In this document: in pieces, positions 9,501 to 17,191 of the stretch
Numbering within the stretch: the stretch's first letter is position 1
Layout of the letters: every line of letters begins with the position of its first letter
Source: an uncultured Eggerthellaceae bacterium
GTDB taxonomy: Bacteria; Actinomycetota; Coriobacteriia; Coriobacteriales; Eggerthellaceae
Assembly: GCA_947565915.1 (NCBI GenBank)
Contig: CANOHY010000012.1
Span: 1 to 49,614, forward strand
DNA length: 49,614 nt
Direction of reading: 5' to 3'
Made by a program: the position numbers and the translations under genes
Notes under the pieces: generated by a model
Databases searched by the model: none
Told to the model about the DNA's origin: nothing
What the model saw: only the letters and a program-made list of their open reading frames with translations

Positions 9501-11614
9501 AGATGAACCTGAACGGGGGAACCCTGCAGCGCCCCTCCGACAACGTATCGAGCTATGTTGCGGGAACCGAAGTGACGCTTCCCGTGCCCTCGCATCCCTA
9601 TCGCACCTTCGCGGGATGGTACGAGAACGAAGCATGCGAGGGCGAGCCGACGACCGCCATCTCCCCACTCGATTACGGCGACAAGGAATACTGGGCGAAA
9701 TGGGATGCCGTGACCTACAACGTAACCCTACACCTGCAGGAGGGCGAGCTTGCAGAAGGGCTTTCGGGCACCTTCGCCTACGAGACGGGAATCGGCGCCT
9801 CTCTTCCCGGGGCGACGGAGATAACCCGGCTCGGGCACACCTTCAAGGGCTGGTACGACAACGAGGAGTGCACCGGTCAGCCAATCGCCCGCATCTCCAA
9901 GAGCGATACGGGGAACAAAGAGCTCTGGGCGAAATGGACGGCCGATGTATACGACGTCACGCTTGCCTTCAATGGCGGAAAGCTGCTGGTGGGCGAGCAA
10001 GACGTGACGAGCTACCAGTACGGCATCGGCGCAGAGCTGCCGGGCATGGAGCGCAATGGCTATCGATTCGATGGCTGGTACGACAACCAGGAATGCACGG
10101 GATCCACAGTGGAGTCGATTCCCGCCGGCTCGATAGGGGCCAAGAGCTTCTGGGCGAAATGGACTCCCCTCTCCTACGAGATCAGCTACGATCTGGGACG
10201 CGACGAGACCGGTGCGCAACCGCCTTCGATCGACCTCTCCTCCTTCGAGAGCTACACCACCGGCAGCAACCTGGCATTGCCGGATGCCGCAACCATGGTA
10301 TGGGACGACCACGTCTTCGCAGGATGGTATTCCGATGCGAGCTTCTCGGGCAGCCCCCTGACCAGGATCGACTCGGAGACCTATGGCAACCTCACCCTCT
10401 ACGCCCGCTGGGTGGGCAATGCCTGCGTCATCTCCTTCGACGTTGACGGCGGGCTGATCGACCCGGCGCCCGACACCGTCTACTCCTTCGCAAACGGCGC
10501 CCATAAGCCCGGCGACGAGGTTGCGCTGCCCCAAGCGCCTCAAGTGTCGCGGTTCTGCTACACGTTCGAAGGCTGGTACGACAACGCCTCGTTCAACGGC
10601 TCGCCGGTCACGAGCATCACCCTTGCTACGGGAGCCGTGAACCTCCACGCGAAATGGACGCTTGATTCCTACCGCATCAGCTACGAGCTCGATGGGGGAT
10701 CATTCACGAGCAGCGCCAACCCGCCTACGAGCTACACCGTTCAATCCGGCAGCATAGCGCTTCCCTCCGCGATTGACTTGACTCGCAATGGATTCGCCTT
10801 CAAGGGCTGGTACGACAACGCAGGCTGCTCGGGATTGCCGATCAGCCTGCTCGACACCATGGGCGAAGGCATCAAACTCGAGGACAAGACGTTCTACGCA
10901 AAATGGGAGCCGATCAAGGAGGATCCAGACGAGCCCATCGACCCGGACGAGCCGGACGACCCCAGCGCGATCTCCATCATCTCGATCGCCCTGAGCGACG
11001 GGCTTGCGCAAGCCGTGAAATGGGACGCGAGCGGTTATGGCTACCTGGAGGTCCCGCGCTCGAAGATGCCCGCCAAGGCGGAGGACTTCGCCATCAACGT
11101 GCCCGATGGCATCTACGTCCATTCCATCGTGAAGCGCGAGGGAACCTTGCTCTCCATGGTTCGCAGCTTCTTCCAGGTCGTCTTCCAAGCACAGGCCCAA
11201 TCGGATATCTGGGACATCGTGCTCAAGCATAGGACGAACCCCGATGTCGAAAAGCACTTCGTCTTGGAGCTCATGCCCATCGAGGAAGAGACGCCCGAGC
11301 CACCGAAGCCAGACGACCCGAAGCCCACCAATCCCACCACACCCGGCGGACGCGATCCGTCAACGCCTTCATCCCAGACTCCCAGTAGCCAGCAACAGCC
11401 CTCGAACATCTCGAACGGCGGCGGCTCGCAGACAGGGGACGCGAACGCTAACGGTTCCGGTTCGGCCTCGGGATCAGGCGCAGGCACGATTGCCCAAACC
11501 GGTGACAGCACGCTTGCTCTTGCCCTCGTCTTGGGCATGGCAGCCACATCGGCGCTCTTGATCGGCTGCTTCGCTCATCAACGCCTCTCGAAGAACGACG
11601 CGAAACGGAAATAG
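3536..11614 (+). CDS. Giant secreted M26-like metalloprotease with InlB repeats
   Basis: 2692 residues. Order: signal peptide (about 1-40); coiled coil rich in Glu/Ala (about 120-170); a long unique region; a zinc-protease centre HEMAH (His870, Glu871, His874) followed after 18 residues by Glu893 in NEDFTDGLLTQG, matching the IgA1-protease/Zmp M26 pattern HExxH...ExF..GLLQ; a beta-helix-like GLUG region (about 1200-1620, e.g. YGKFDGGGHSIY); seven Listeria-Bacteroides (InlB B) repeats (about 1905-2458), each ending [YWH]A[KR]W; a Pro/Asp linker and unique domain; a Ser/Gly/Thr-rich stalk; then IAQTGD, a hydrophobic span and a basic tail. The tail is a variant sortase signal (AQTG instead of LPxTG). 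In streptococcal Zmp proteins the anchor and G5 parts precede the protease; here the protease comes first. Host-protein cleavage or adhesion is inference. Confidence 0.86.
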   Translation: MRRRAATEKTMKGLRVALSVVLAAALIMPTVLLSNLGNMLPEPKSALDGVDASSLIAEPSLQPEQASVPKTEEEKQAILDSYLADGTITEKDLGNQFIVDSLTGAFLEGEQSDAIEKCGNELDGYEDALSEAEERQADAERLAAEALDQAKTLTEAEVEAALNAAREAEESAFACDPTLSSEDVIVRQPEAQEPATRASKADEHAGAFMAARTQAFSTEEDLQTQSDSYSTSVVLKDVKSVILYDNSGTPQTQDVFVSYINNYLDRHTAFVQMLNMPSFYSPVLSADLRDGCIYVTLQLPAGAGEEPKTFEALYTKGADWEGYVKTISGQPVANDSTMMANIASTPGYDPSRDQAYRNAYKLAPYASYEDIVRSGNAIPESSSLYSKTIQELWPVHATQGMKVSMLEGEEEDIVRNVVYYSDGTSETTDLQFLGANSLTASYTMGEAGILYQPDFWMLGEGAKHGIDRMAAFIRSKTYNNYFAPFKSDVKMHRTVRDYFDRNIHDKAEEVAANLLSNIPIWSPMYSDSKLWNYYMSQAENAKPTDNWQSHAVELKMFNLLFLYTYWDRFLNFGIGGSEETGFQNNANAFLIVAFRGGVVKPGLSLVNMTYDVRSDTMLSYSMIRLMSNTVINTRLGPFTGIYNSPALIKTIVMRASDYADVANWFADYMSTIAFYHEYEPPAIEGHPETEELFWRGWDQASRRYPDYLPIWLTMDPGAMYMGSTSMLFACGSTYIYTSPADFEFNDAYRASFKTRLDSIFSYASKYASTIATIVGKDRVNTTIVLTLDNMTSRYDYGTAQNVYYESHGLWGKHYTEDPWHKHFYDVSELYDTTGGQGAAAATYNMSPTNKRILFLAYTSLSCGWSYYWSHEMAHALDNDVFLGAGRRDGGSNEDFTDGLLTQGHGSMTPVINLCYDYDISSDIMSNYDRDRIYGKDATDDFYGKVYETLDVLDYAALQAFLRLSKDEQNAVASQVWFSGQNGTSPLDSGTNTTILCSRSKVIGEYDGTTATMPVNASVFNDGSRKFQTVEEVYDNQLFLRPGIPDGGSITWSRQSYVTEDNRGSWWFPVHANTFYPDSRSFKVMMYRMLGREGYDAFATYGSAGGNDLQKLMKITGCSSYKEWQMRTWDGIEAKKGNLAYVDFDDLVDKFEAALESDAEAHDRNLGSMSSLRTRMFYMMKRVTNDFRYGIYENQRPVTHIRTLDDLLAIADDPRGNYVLDSDIDVTSIGLDAKESLVKGVFYGKFDGGGHSIYSQDAPLPYLFEGIRHAYVKDLSLGGSATGAVSPTIVNSELENITYVKFERSIRSVDDFVRISDDLKLGVRTFHLEADLNFAEWSRTNAASESKQTSVVAQPVIGTTETPVVLNGNGHKISGLDGASLFDRVCFAQVGNLSIENSKNHQNLESASFVSLLASRSYQSKFTDLFFNSVSLRGRSQVGFVSGDDGFANASGKDTRDGGSQFSRIQVTNAVLQTGSSTATSVCYGGFVSGRLCQSTLEDVYVQGTLGTYGVSCGGVAGAITKSAKLNRCISNVGINCPNSTKNGVIVGDIEKGAFDADSTKIANCFGLGNPALSEKTTPEQTQAAAGARIATFSAPEAVSVFENCFENAAQRYGSSLAVNEAADVAFARVDLKTPAQYTFPNSFAQPYSIANLRNNESLFASFGFSNDVWEFDPTIHVGYPMLRFVGNRNTFYDYDLDFKVDYQNEKLLFWGSSFNGNVVSMHNLPFRTTKDIPQMSLKAGDWMDVEFKDNPIAFSYISTEADSIDLSEIIEYEKFTNEETDYKGTRSVSLYYDMRASKKPYSFEKTLEIAPRPEMDCTDRLKGVRANSKGLGAIHYSSFGAYGSPELEYRLASGASDESTGDWAPITAAMTSVAPGSYEVRIVATDRSFASYPATVTVEEFDPNAVIFPLVLELGGGSWAEGYAAPEEYNSEEALVLPTSSQIERNGFTFAGWYASPTFSGSPVTSIPAGRTEPQTLYAKWNPNTYQVKMNLNGGTLQRPSDNVSSYVAGTEVTLPVPSHPYRTFAGWYENEACEGEPTTAISPLDYGDKEYWAKWDAVTYNVTLHLQEGELAEGLSGTFAYETGIGASLPGATEITRLGHTFKGWYDNEECTGQPIARISKSDTGNKELWAKWTADVYDVTLAFNGGKLLVGEQDVTSYQYGIGAELPGMERNGYRFDGWYDNQECTGSTVESIPAGSIGAKSFWAKWTPLSYEISYDLGRDETGAQPPSIDLSSFESYTTGSNLALPDAATMVWDDHVFAGWYSDASFSGSPLTRIDSETYGNLTLYARWVGNACVISFDVDGGLIDPAPDTVYSFANGAHKPGDEVALPQAPQVSRFCYTFEGWYDNASFNGSPVTSITLATGAVNLHAKWTLDSYRISYELDGGSFTSSANPPTSYTVQSGSIALPSAIDLTRNGFAFKGWYDNAGCSGLPISLLDTMGEGIKLEDKTFYAKWEPIKEDPDEPIDPDEPDDPSAISIISIALSDGLAQAVKWDASGYGYLEVPRSKMPAKAEDFAINVPDGIYVHSIVKREGTLLSMVRSFFQVVFQAQAQSDIWDIVLKHRTNPDVEKHFVLELMPIEEETPEPPKPDDPKPTNPTTPGGRDPSTPSSQTPSSQQQPSNISNGGGSQTGDANANGSGSASGSGAGTIAQTGDSTLALALVLGMAATSALLIGCFAHQRLSKNDAKRK

Positions 11615-11638
11615 ACCCCCTGTCTCCCAGTCCCTTCG

Positions 11639-12796
11639 CTAGCGCGAGACCTGCAGCAGCTTGTTCTTGAGCTCCGCTTCCATCTTGCGGATCTCCACCT
11701 CGGCCTCGGCGCGCTTGGCGCGACCCTCTTCTTGAATCTTCATGACCTCGTCGAAGGTTTGGATCAGATTCTCGTTGGTGGCGCGCAGCGTCTCTATCTC
11801 CACGATGCCACGCTCGCTCTCGCGCGCAACCTCCACCGTAGACTGCTTGAGCTTCTCGGAGTTCTTGCGCAGAAGCTCGTTGGTCATGTCGGTCACAGCC
11901 GACTGGGCACGCAAGGCAGCCTCGTTGTTCGCCATGCCCAGCGCCAGCACCATCTGGCTCTTCCACAGCGGGATGGTGTTCACCAGCGTCGTCTGGATCT
12001 TCTCGATCATCAGCATCTCGTTGTTCTGAACAAGACGAATCTGCGGTGCCATCTGCATGGCGATCGTACGCGTGAGGTCGAGGTCGGTAAGCTTCTTCTC
12101 GAAGCGGTTGCAAGCACTCTCCATCTTCTGCACCGCTTCGGCGTCTTCGGTGCGGCCACTCGCCTTCGCCTGCTCGATCAGCTCGCGCAGCTCGCCTTCG
12201 CGCACCTCGGCAAGGCGCTTGCGGCCTGCTAGCAGATACATGGTGAGCTCCTTGAAGTACGTCAGATTCAGCTCGTAGAGCTTGTCGAGCATGGCCGCGT
12301 CCTTCATCAGCGTGATCTGATGCCCCTCCAGGGCCTTCACGATCTTGTTGACGTTCGCTTCGGCCTTGTCGTAGCGCGCCTTCAGTGCCACCACCTTGTT
12401 CGCTTGACGCTTGAACAGCCCCAGGAAGCCCTTCTCCTCGTCGGCATCGAAGCTCTTGAGCTCCACCACCACGTTGGCAATCAGCGTGCCGGCTTCGCCA
12501 AGCTCCTGCGTGCGCACCTTCTCGAGCGCCGTTTCCGAGAAGCTGGCCATCTTCTTCTGCGCACCCGCACCGTATTGCAGGATCTGTTGGGAATTCGAGA
12601 TGTCGATCTGCTTCGAGAACGCATCGACCTGCGCACGCTCCTCGTCGCTGAGCGAGTCATCCAACGCTGGCGGCTTGGGCTCGGCCGATTCGATGATTGC
12701 CGCCTCCACCACGCGCTCGTCGTCGTGCATGCCCAAGGGCTCCAGCGTCAACTCTGGCACGGGCATTTCGCTGGCTTTGATGATGTCGTCGTTCAT
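11639..12796 (-). CDS. TelA family (toxic anion resistance) protein
   Basis: 385 residues, all helical with long coiled coils. The segments KGFLGLFKRQANKVVALKARYDKAEANV (about residues 120-150), LDKLYELNLTYFKELTMYLLAGRK and MAPQIRLVQNNEMLMIEKIQTT are the signature of TelA, the family first linked to tellurite resistance in plasmid kil/tel loci. Biochemical role unknown; in Gram-positives it travels with XpaC, as here. The ribosome site AGGAAAGGA precedes ATG 12796. It is second in an operon after the xpaC-like gene (43-bp gap) and converges on the giant surface gene. Cytosolic or membrane-peripheral. Confidence 0.9.
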   Translation of the reverse strand: MNDDIIKASEMPVPELTLEPLGMHDDERVVEAAIIESAEPKPPALDDSLSDEERAQVDAFSKQIDISNSQQILQYGAGAQKKMASFSETALEKVRTQELGEAGTLIANVVVELKSFDADEEKGFLGLFKRQANKVVALKARYDKAEANVNKIVKALEGHQITLMKDAAMLDKLYELNLTYFKELTMYLLAGRKRLAEVREGELRELIEQAKASGRTEDAEAVQKMESACNRFEKKLTDLDLTRTIAMQMAPQIRLVQNNEMLMIEKIQTTLVNTIPLWKSQMVLALGMANNEAALRAQSAVTDMTNELLRKNSEKLKQSTVEVARESERGIVEIETLRATNENLIQTFDEVMKIQEEGRAKRAEAEVEIRKMEAELKNKLLQVSR

Positions 12797-12839
12797 CTGC
12801 GATCCTTTCCTCGCATGCGAAGCATCCTGTCAATGCAGC

Positions 12840-14069
12840 TTACTGTTTCTTCTGGTCGAAGGGGCCTTCGGTCAAACCTTCCTGAGCGAGCATTGCCGTA
12901 AGCACCGATATGTCGCTCGACACGTCCATCGAAAGATCCTCGTAGGTTGCATCGAGCAGCTTCTCGTAAGCGCCTATCAGCATGTCGAGCGTTTGCTCTA
13001 TCTCGCAGCGTGAACTGGTGATGTTTTGCCCTTGAATGGGTTGCTCTTCCAAATCCTCGTATGCAGCCAACAGCTTCACGGTTGTTGGCAGATAGTAGTC
13101 CATCATGCGTTCAAGCCCGTCGATGACATCGGGCTCCTCCGATACGCGTTTCAGGATGCGCGCCACCACGTCCTCGATGGCAACGATCTTCGCGCTGATC
13201 TGGGCATCGTCTATCGCCACGTCCAAATCGCGCAACTGACGCACGTAATCGTTGCCCTGCGCGATAAACGCCCGGTCGGCTTCGGAGAGCTGCCCGGCCA
13301 TGCGGTGCGACTTGGCCCGCAAGCGAGCTGCTTCCGCTTCGCGCTGTTCCAGCGCACGCTGCCGCTGGGTTGCCTGAGCTTGCCGGTACTGCTGGTACAC
13401 GTTATCGGTCACCATCAGGAATGTGCCGTCATCCGACAAGCGCCCCTGGGGCAACAGGCCATATTTGAGAATCTTGCGCGATGTGCTCAGCGCCTTCTTC
13501 GGCGTCATGCCCGTCTGCGAGGCCAGCTCGGGAATGGAGCACACTTCGCGATTGCCGAATACGCGCTGGAACGCCTTCATGTTCGCAGCCGTGCGCTGGC
13601 GCCCAATTCCGGCAGCAAAGCCCCAAAGCGACAGACCGGTCATCGCACCCGAGCCAATTGCGCAGGCAAGCGCCGGAAACAATCCATCCACGCTGATTGC
13701 CAAGGCGAACAAGATAGCAATGAACCCAAACCCTGCCGCGCAGATGCCACCTACCACCGACAAGGCTATCCCGCTTGCGGTGAGGCCTACAGTGGAGCGA
13801 TAGCGTGTGGGCGTCGCAACGACGCGTTGGGCTATCACGGGCTTGGCGCCTGGTGGCGGAGGCGGTGGGGTTTTAGCGTTGTTCGCACGACGCGCCGAAG
13901 GGTGCGTGGCCTGCGCCCGCTTGTAGCCTTCCATCGCTTGGTCTATGGCACCGCTTACGGCGTCGCTCGCGGCATCGAGGCCCCGGCCCACGGCTTTCGA
14001 AACCTGGTTGATGGATTGCTCTATCGACCGGCAGAGCTGGTCGAAATCCGCTTGGGACATGTTGGCCAT
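12840..14069 (-). CDS. XpaC-family membrane protein
   Basis: 409 residues. An N-terminal helical part, then a Pro-rich linker (TPPPPPPGA, about 67-75), two membrane spans (about 93-150), and a cytosolic domain with IPELASQTGMTPKKALSTSRKILKYGLLPQGRLSDDGTFL followed by a helical bundle. This matches the XpaC family (named for 5-bromo-4-chloroindolyl phosphate hydrolysis in Bacillus). The real function is unknown; the constant pairing with TelA, kept here, suggests a joint envelope-stress role. ATG 14069 opens the operon. Shares the 209-bp divergent region 14070-14278 with the LysR gene. Confidence 0.85.
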   Translation of the reverse strand: MANMSQADFDQLCRSIEQSINQVSKAVGRGLDAASDAVSGAIDQAMEGYKRAQATHPSARRANNAKTPPPPPPGAKPVIAQRVVATPTRYRSTVGLTASGIALSVVGGICAAGFGFIAILFALAISVDGLFPALACAIGSGAMTGLSLWGFAAGIGRQRTAANMKAFQRVFGNREVCSIPELASQTGMTPKKALSTSRKILKYGLLPQGRLSDDGTFLMVTDNVYQQYRQAQATQRQRALEQREAEAARLRAKSHRMAGQLSEADRAFIAQGNDYVRQLRDLDVAIDDAQISAKIVAIEDVVARILKRVSEEPDVIDGLERMMDYYLPTTVKLLAAYEDLEEQPIQGQNITSSRCEIEQTLDMLIGAYEKLLDATYEDLSMDVSSDISVLTAMLAQEGLTEGPFDQKKQ

Positions 14070-14210
14070 CGGCTTCCTTCAACGCGCGATTCATCATCGA
14101 AGAGCATGCTTGCACCTTCGCGCCAATCTTACCACGCGCTCATCAGCATGCCCGCACCCCAACACATCGCACATCTTATTCAGAGCCACGTTCCCAACGA
14201 AGGCCGGGGT

Positions 14211-14241
14211 TTGGAATTCCAATCCATCCCATGCGTATAAT
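14211..14241 (+). promoter_or_regulatory. LysR gene promoter with palindrome
   Basis: A consensus TATAAT (14236-14241) lies 37 nt before the LysR start. The -35 area overlaps a perfect 12-bp palindrome TTGGAATTCCAA (14211-14222), a candidate operator for autoregulation. Spacing (18-19 nt) is long, so the -35 call is tentative. Confidence 0.5.
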
Positions 14242-14278
14242 GCTCGAGAAACCATAAACTCGGCAAGGAGCACTTCGC

Positions 14279-15205
14279 ATGACACTGCAGCAGCTTCGCT
14301 ACCTTATCGCCATAGCGCAAAGCGGTTCGATCAGCTCGGCAGCCCACGAGCTCTACATCTCGCAATCGAGCCTGTCGATGGCCGTGAAGGACATCGAGCG
14401 AGAATGCGGGGTCACGATATTCGAGCGCTCGAGCAAAGGCATCACGCTCACGCGGGAAGGAAGCGAGCTTCTGGGCTATGCGCGGCAAGTCGTCGAGCAA
14501 GCCGACCTCATGGAGGCCCGCTACTCGAAGCAGGCCAAGCCGGTTGCACAGCATCTTTCCATTGCCTCGCAGCACTACGCCTTCCCCGTGGAAGCTTTCC
14601 TTGATTTCGTGCAGGCCTACGAGGGTGACGGCTACAGCTTCTGCCTGAAGGAAACGCGCACCGCCGACATCATCGACGACGTACGGGAGTTCCGCTGCGA
14701 CATCGGCATCCTGTACCTCTCATCGTTCAACGAGCAGGTTATCGGCAAAGCGCTCGAAGATGCAAATCTCTCGTTCAACCGCCTGTTCCAGGCACGCCCG
14801 CACGTGTTCGTCGGCGAAGGCCACCCCCTTGCTTCCCGAAAGACGCTGCGCATCGAGGAGCTGGCCCCCTATCCGCGCTATTCCTTCGACCAAGGCACCA
14901 ACAACTCGTTCTTCTTCGCCGAGGAGCCCTTCGCCGAGCTTCCCCACGAGAAGAAGGTGATCGTCAGCGACCGCGGCACGCTCTCGAACCTGCTCTCGCA
15001 TCACACAGGCTACACCGTGTCGACCGGCGTGCTGTCCAGCGAGATGCACTCGGGCATCGTCTCTATTCCGCTCGAGACCAGCGAGAAGATGGTGGTTGGC
15101 TACATCGTGCACAACGAGCGCCAGCTCTCGCCTCTTGCGCAGGCATACATCGAGAAGCTGAAGCTGTTCATCGAGGAATACAACAAAGGCTTCGCATCGC
15201 TCTAG
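14279..15205 (+). CDS. LysR-type transcriptional regulator
   Basis: 308 residues, the usual LTTR length. The N-terminal winged HTH is textbook: MTLQQLRYLIAIAQSGSISS, AAHELYISQSSLSMAVKDIE, then TIFERSSKGITLTREG (residues 1-62). The remainder is the two-lobe effector-binding domain. The start is ATG with AAGGAG about 10 nt upstream. It is divergent from xpaC-telA and convergent with cysK. A link to cysteine metabolism (CysB/CysR-like role) is possible from position only. The 92-bp gap to cysK holds a CAGGCT-TCC-AGCCTG hairpin (15246-15260) that may end either transcript. Confidence 0.92.
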   Translation: MTLQQLRYLIAIAQSGSISSAAHELYISQSSLSMAVKDIERECGVTIFERSSKGITLTREGSELLGYARQVVEQADLMEARYSKQAKPVAQHLSIASQHYAFPVEAFLDFVQAYEGDGYSFCLKETRTADIIDDVREFRCDIGILYLSSFNEQVIGKALEDANLSFNRLFQARPHVFVGEGHPLASRKTLRIEELAPYPRYSFDQGTNNSFFFAEEPFAELPHEKKVIVSDRGTLSNLLSHHTGYTVSTGVLSSEMHSGIVSIPLETSEKMVVGYIVHNERQLSPLAQAYIEKLKLFIEEYNKGFASL

Positions 15206-15297
15206 GGCAGGTGTCGCCAGCGCAGCGACTGCTCCAAGCATGCTTCAGGCTTCCAGCCTGGGAGGTCCTGGTCAGCGACGACTATCGGAGAGCTATC

Positions 15298-16248
15298 CTA
15301 GAGCGCCTCGACCTTGTCCGCGAAATCGAACATCGCCGTAGTGAGGTAGCGCTCGCCGGTGTCGGGCAAGATGACCACGATGGTCTTCCCCTTGTTCTCG
15401 GGACGCTGCGCCAGCTTCGTCGCCGCTGCCACCGCCGCACCCGACGAGATGCCCACCAGAAGGCCATCGTGAGCTGCAAGCTCGCGTCCCGCTTCGAATG
15501 CCTCCGCATCTTCAATGGGCATGATTTCATCATAGATGGAAGTGTTCAGTGTCTCAGGCACGAATCCCGCGCCAATGCCTTGGATCTTGTGCGACCCGGC
15601 GCACCCCTGTGAAAGAACCGGCGAATCAGCAGGTTCCACGGCCACTATCTGGATGTTCGGGTTCTTCTCTCTCAGATACGCTCCGGCGCCCGAGATGGTG
15701 CCTCCCGTTCCCACGCCACTTACAAGAATATCCACCTGGCCATTCGTGCCTTCCCAGATTTCCGGGCCAGTCGTCTTCTCGTGTATGGCAGGGTTTGCCA
15801 AGTTGGTGAACTGGGAGGGGATGAACGAGTTCGGCAGCTCGGCGGCAAGCTCCTCGGCTTTTGCGATGGCGCCCTTCATGCCCAGCGCGCCTTCCGTGAG
15901 CACCAGCTCGGCACCATAGGCCCTCATAAGGTTGCGCCGCTCCACCGACATCGTGTCGGGCATGGTGATGATCAGCCGATTTCCGCGAACCGCGGCGATA
16001 GCCGCAAGCGCAATGCCCGTGTTTCCCGACGTCGGTTCAATAATCACTGTGTCGTCGTTCAGCAGTCCCTTGGCCACGGCGTCGTCGACCATAGCCTTGG
16101 CCACGCGGTCCTTCACCGAACCAGCGGGATTGAAGTACTCCACCTTGCCCACGAGCTTGGCATCCAAGCCATGGTTCTGTTCGTAATGCGTGAGCTCCAC
16201 CAGCGGCGTGTTGCCCACAAGGTCCATCACGTTCTTGTAGATAGCCAT
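15298..16248 (-). CDS. cysK: Cysteine synthase (O-acetylserine sulfhydrylase)
   Basis: 316 residues, standard CysK length. PLP-dependent: makes L-cysteine from O-acetylserine and sulfide. The PLP lysine is K46 in NPAGSVKDR, the substrate loop TSGNTG is at 74-79, and the phosphate loop GTGGTISG follows. The start MAIYKN at 16248 is chosen over upstream in-frame ATG 16299 because AAAGGA lies 8 nt before it and CysK proteins begin there. Convergent with the LysR gene. The upstream region contains AT-rich sequence (16338-16352) that could be its promoter, but I see no clear riboswitch or T-box on this strand. Confidence 0.95.
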   Translation of the reverse strand: MAIYKNVMDLVGNTPLVELTHYEQNHGLDAKLVGKVEYFNPAGSVKDRVAKAMVDDAVAKGLLNDDTVIIEPTSGNTGIALAAIAAVRGNRLIITMPDTMSVERRNLMRAYGAELVLTEGALGMKGAIAKAEELAAELPNSFIPSQFTNLANPAIHEKTTGPEIWEGTNGQVDILVSGVGTGGTISGAGAYLREKNPNIQIVAVEPADSPVLSQGCAGSHKIQGIGAGFVPETLNTSIYDEIMPIEDAEAFEAGRELAAHDGLLVGISSGAAVAAATKLAQRPENKGKTIVVILPDTGERYLTTAMFDFADKVEAL

Positions 16249-16377
16249 GACTGCGTCCTTTCGTTCGGCCCTGCGGTTTCGATTAGTGCTTGCAGACACG
16301 ATTGCAACCCCTCTCCAGGGCTTGGCTTGTGCTCACTTAATAGTCTAGTTATTCAGTCGGCTTTTCCAAGGGCAACG

Positions 16378-16500
16378 GCCATAGCAAAAAACTATGGCTC
16401 GCCGTCTTTCGCGAAAGAGGCACGCAACCCTTTGCCCAGCTCGATTCCAGCACCACGCCCGCACAAAGCCAGCCACCCTCAGCTGGCTGCATTCTTTTAT
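16378..16500 (+). promoter_or_regulatory. Structured leader upstream of the NTPase gene
   Basis: Consecutive potential RNA structures on the plus strand: GCCATAG/CTATGGC (16378-16384, 16392-16398) with a CAAAAAA loop, the palindrome CTTTCGCGAAAG (about 16407-16418), and AGCCAGC/GCTGGCT (16467-16473, 16482-16488) followed by ATTCTTTTAT, a terminator-like end. A TATAAT follows at 16512-16517, before the NTPase start at 16559. It could be a riboswitch-attenuator or a small RNA. I cannot match it to a known class. It fills the 310-bp gap between cysK and the NTPase gene. Confidence 0.4.
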
Positions 16501-16558
16501 CCTTGTTCATATATAATTGAGATCCACGAGACGCCTCCTCGAGAAACGGAGTTCAGCC

Positions 16559-17191
16559 ATGCTCGTCATCGTCACCGGTACGCGACAAGTGGGAAAGACG
16601 CGCTGGCTCGAGCACTTCATCGAAAGCGCCACCCAAAGCGGACTTCGTTGCGTAGGGCTCATCTCGCCCGGCATCTGGATTGATGCAGCTAACGGCGAGC
16701 TCAAGAAAACAGGCATAAGCGCGCGGCTCCTTCCCGAAGGAGAGGAGTTCACCTGCGCGCTCCGGCGCGACCTTGCGCCAGACAACCCCGATCAATTCAG
16801 CCAGGCCGACAAGGCCCAATTAGGCTGGAGGGTCTACGACGACGCCATCGAGCGCGTGAACGCCCATTTCGATGCCTTGCGCGCGCAAGGCCTGCTCCCG
16901 AGAGATATCCTCGTCGTCGACGAGATCGGAACGCTCGAGCTCGTGCACGGAGGGGGTTTCACCTCGGCGCTCGGCATGCTCGACGACCCAACCTTTGCTG
17001 CCCCCGAAGAAAACGGCAGCCCCGAGCCCAACGCCGTCATCATCATGAGGCCCGAGCTTCTCCAGGAAACGAAAGAGCGGCTCGCACCCATTTGGGGCGA
17101 ACCGCTCGTCATCGATGCATCTTGCGACGATGCCTATCGGGGAATCGAATCCTTGATAAGATCGTTCAGCTCGGCATCGGTCAGATCGTAG
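16559..17191 (+). CDS. THEP1-like nucleoside-triphosphatase (NTPase_1)
   Basis: 210 residues. The Walker A motif GTRQVGKT occupies residues 7-14 at the very N-terminus and Walker B DILVVDEIG 116-124, the architecture of the THEP1/NTPase_1 family, which hydrolyses nucleoside triphosphates with slow turnover. Physiological role unknown. ATG 16559 is preferred because the P-loop must lie at the start; ACGGAG lies about 8 nt upstream. The last 58 nt overlap the 3' end of the convergent substrate-binding protein gene, so both C-termini share DNA. Neighbouring an iron-complex-type importer suggests, weakly, a metal or cofactor context. Confidence 0.82.
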   Translation: MLVIVTGTRQVGKTRWLEHFIESATQSGLRCVGLISPGIWIDAANGELKKTGISARLLPEGEEFTCALRRDLAPDNPDQFSQADKAQLGWRVYDDAIERVNAHFDALRAQGLLPRDILVVDEIGTLELVHGGGFTSALGMLDDPTFAAPEENGSPEPNAVIIMRPELLQETKERLAPIWGEPLVIDASCDDAYRGIESLIRSFSSASVRS

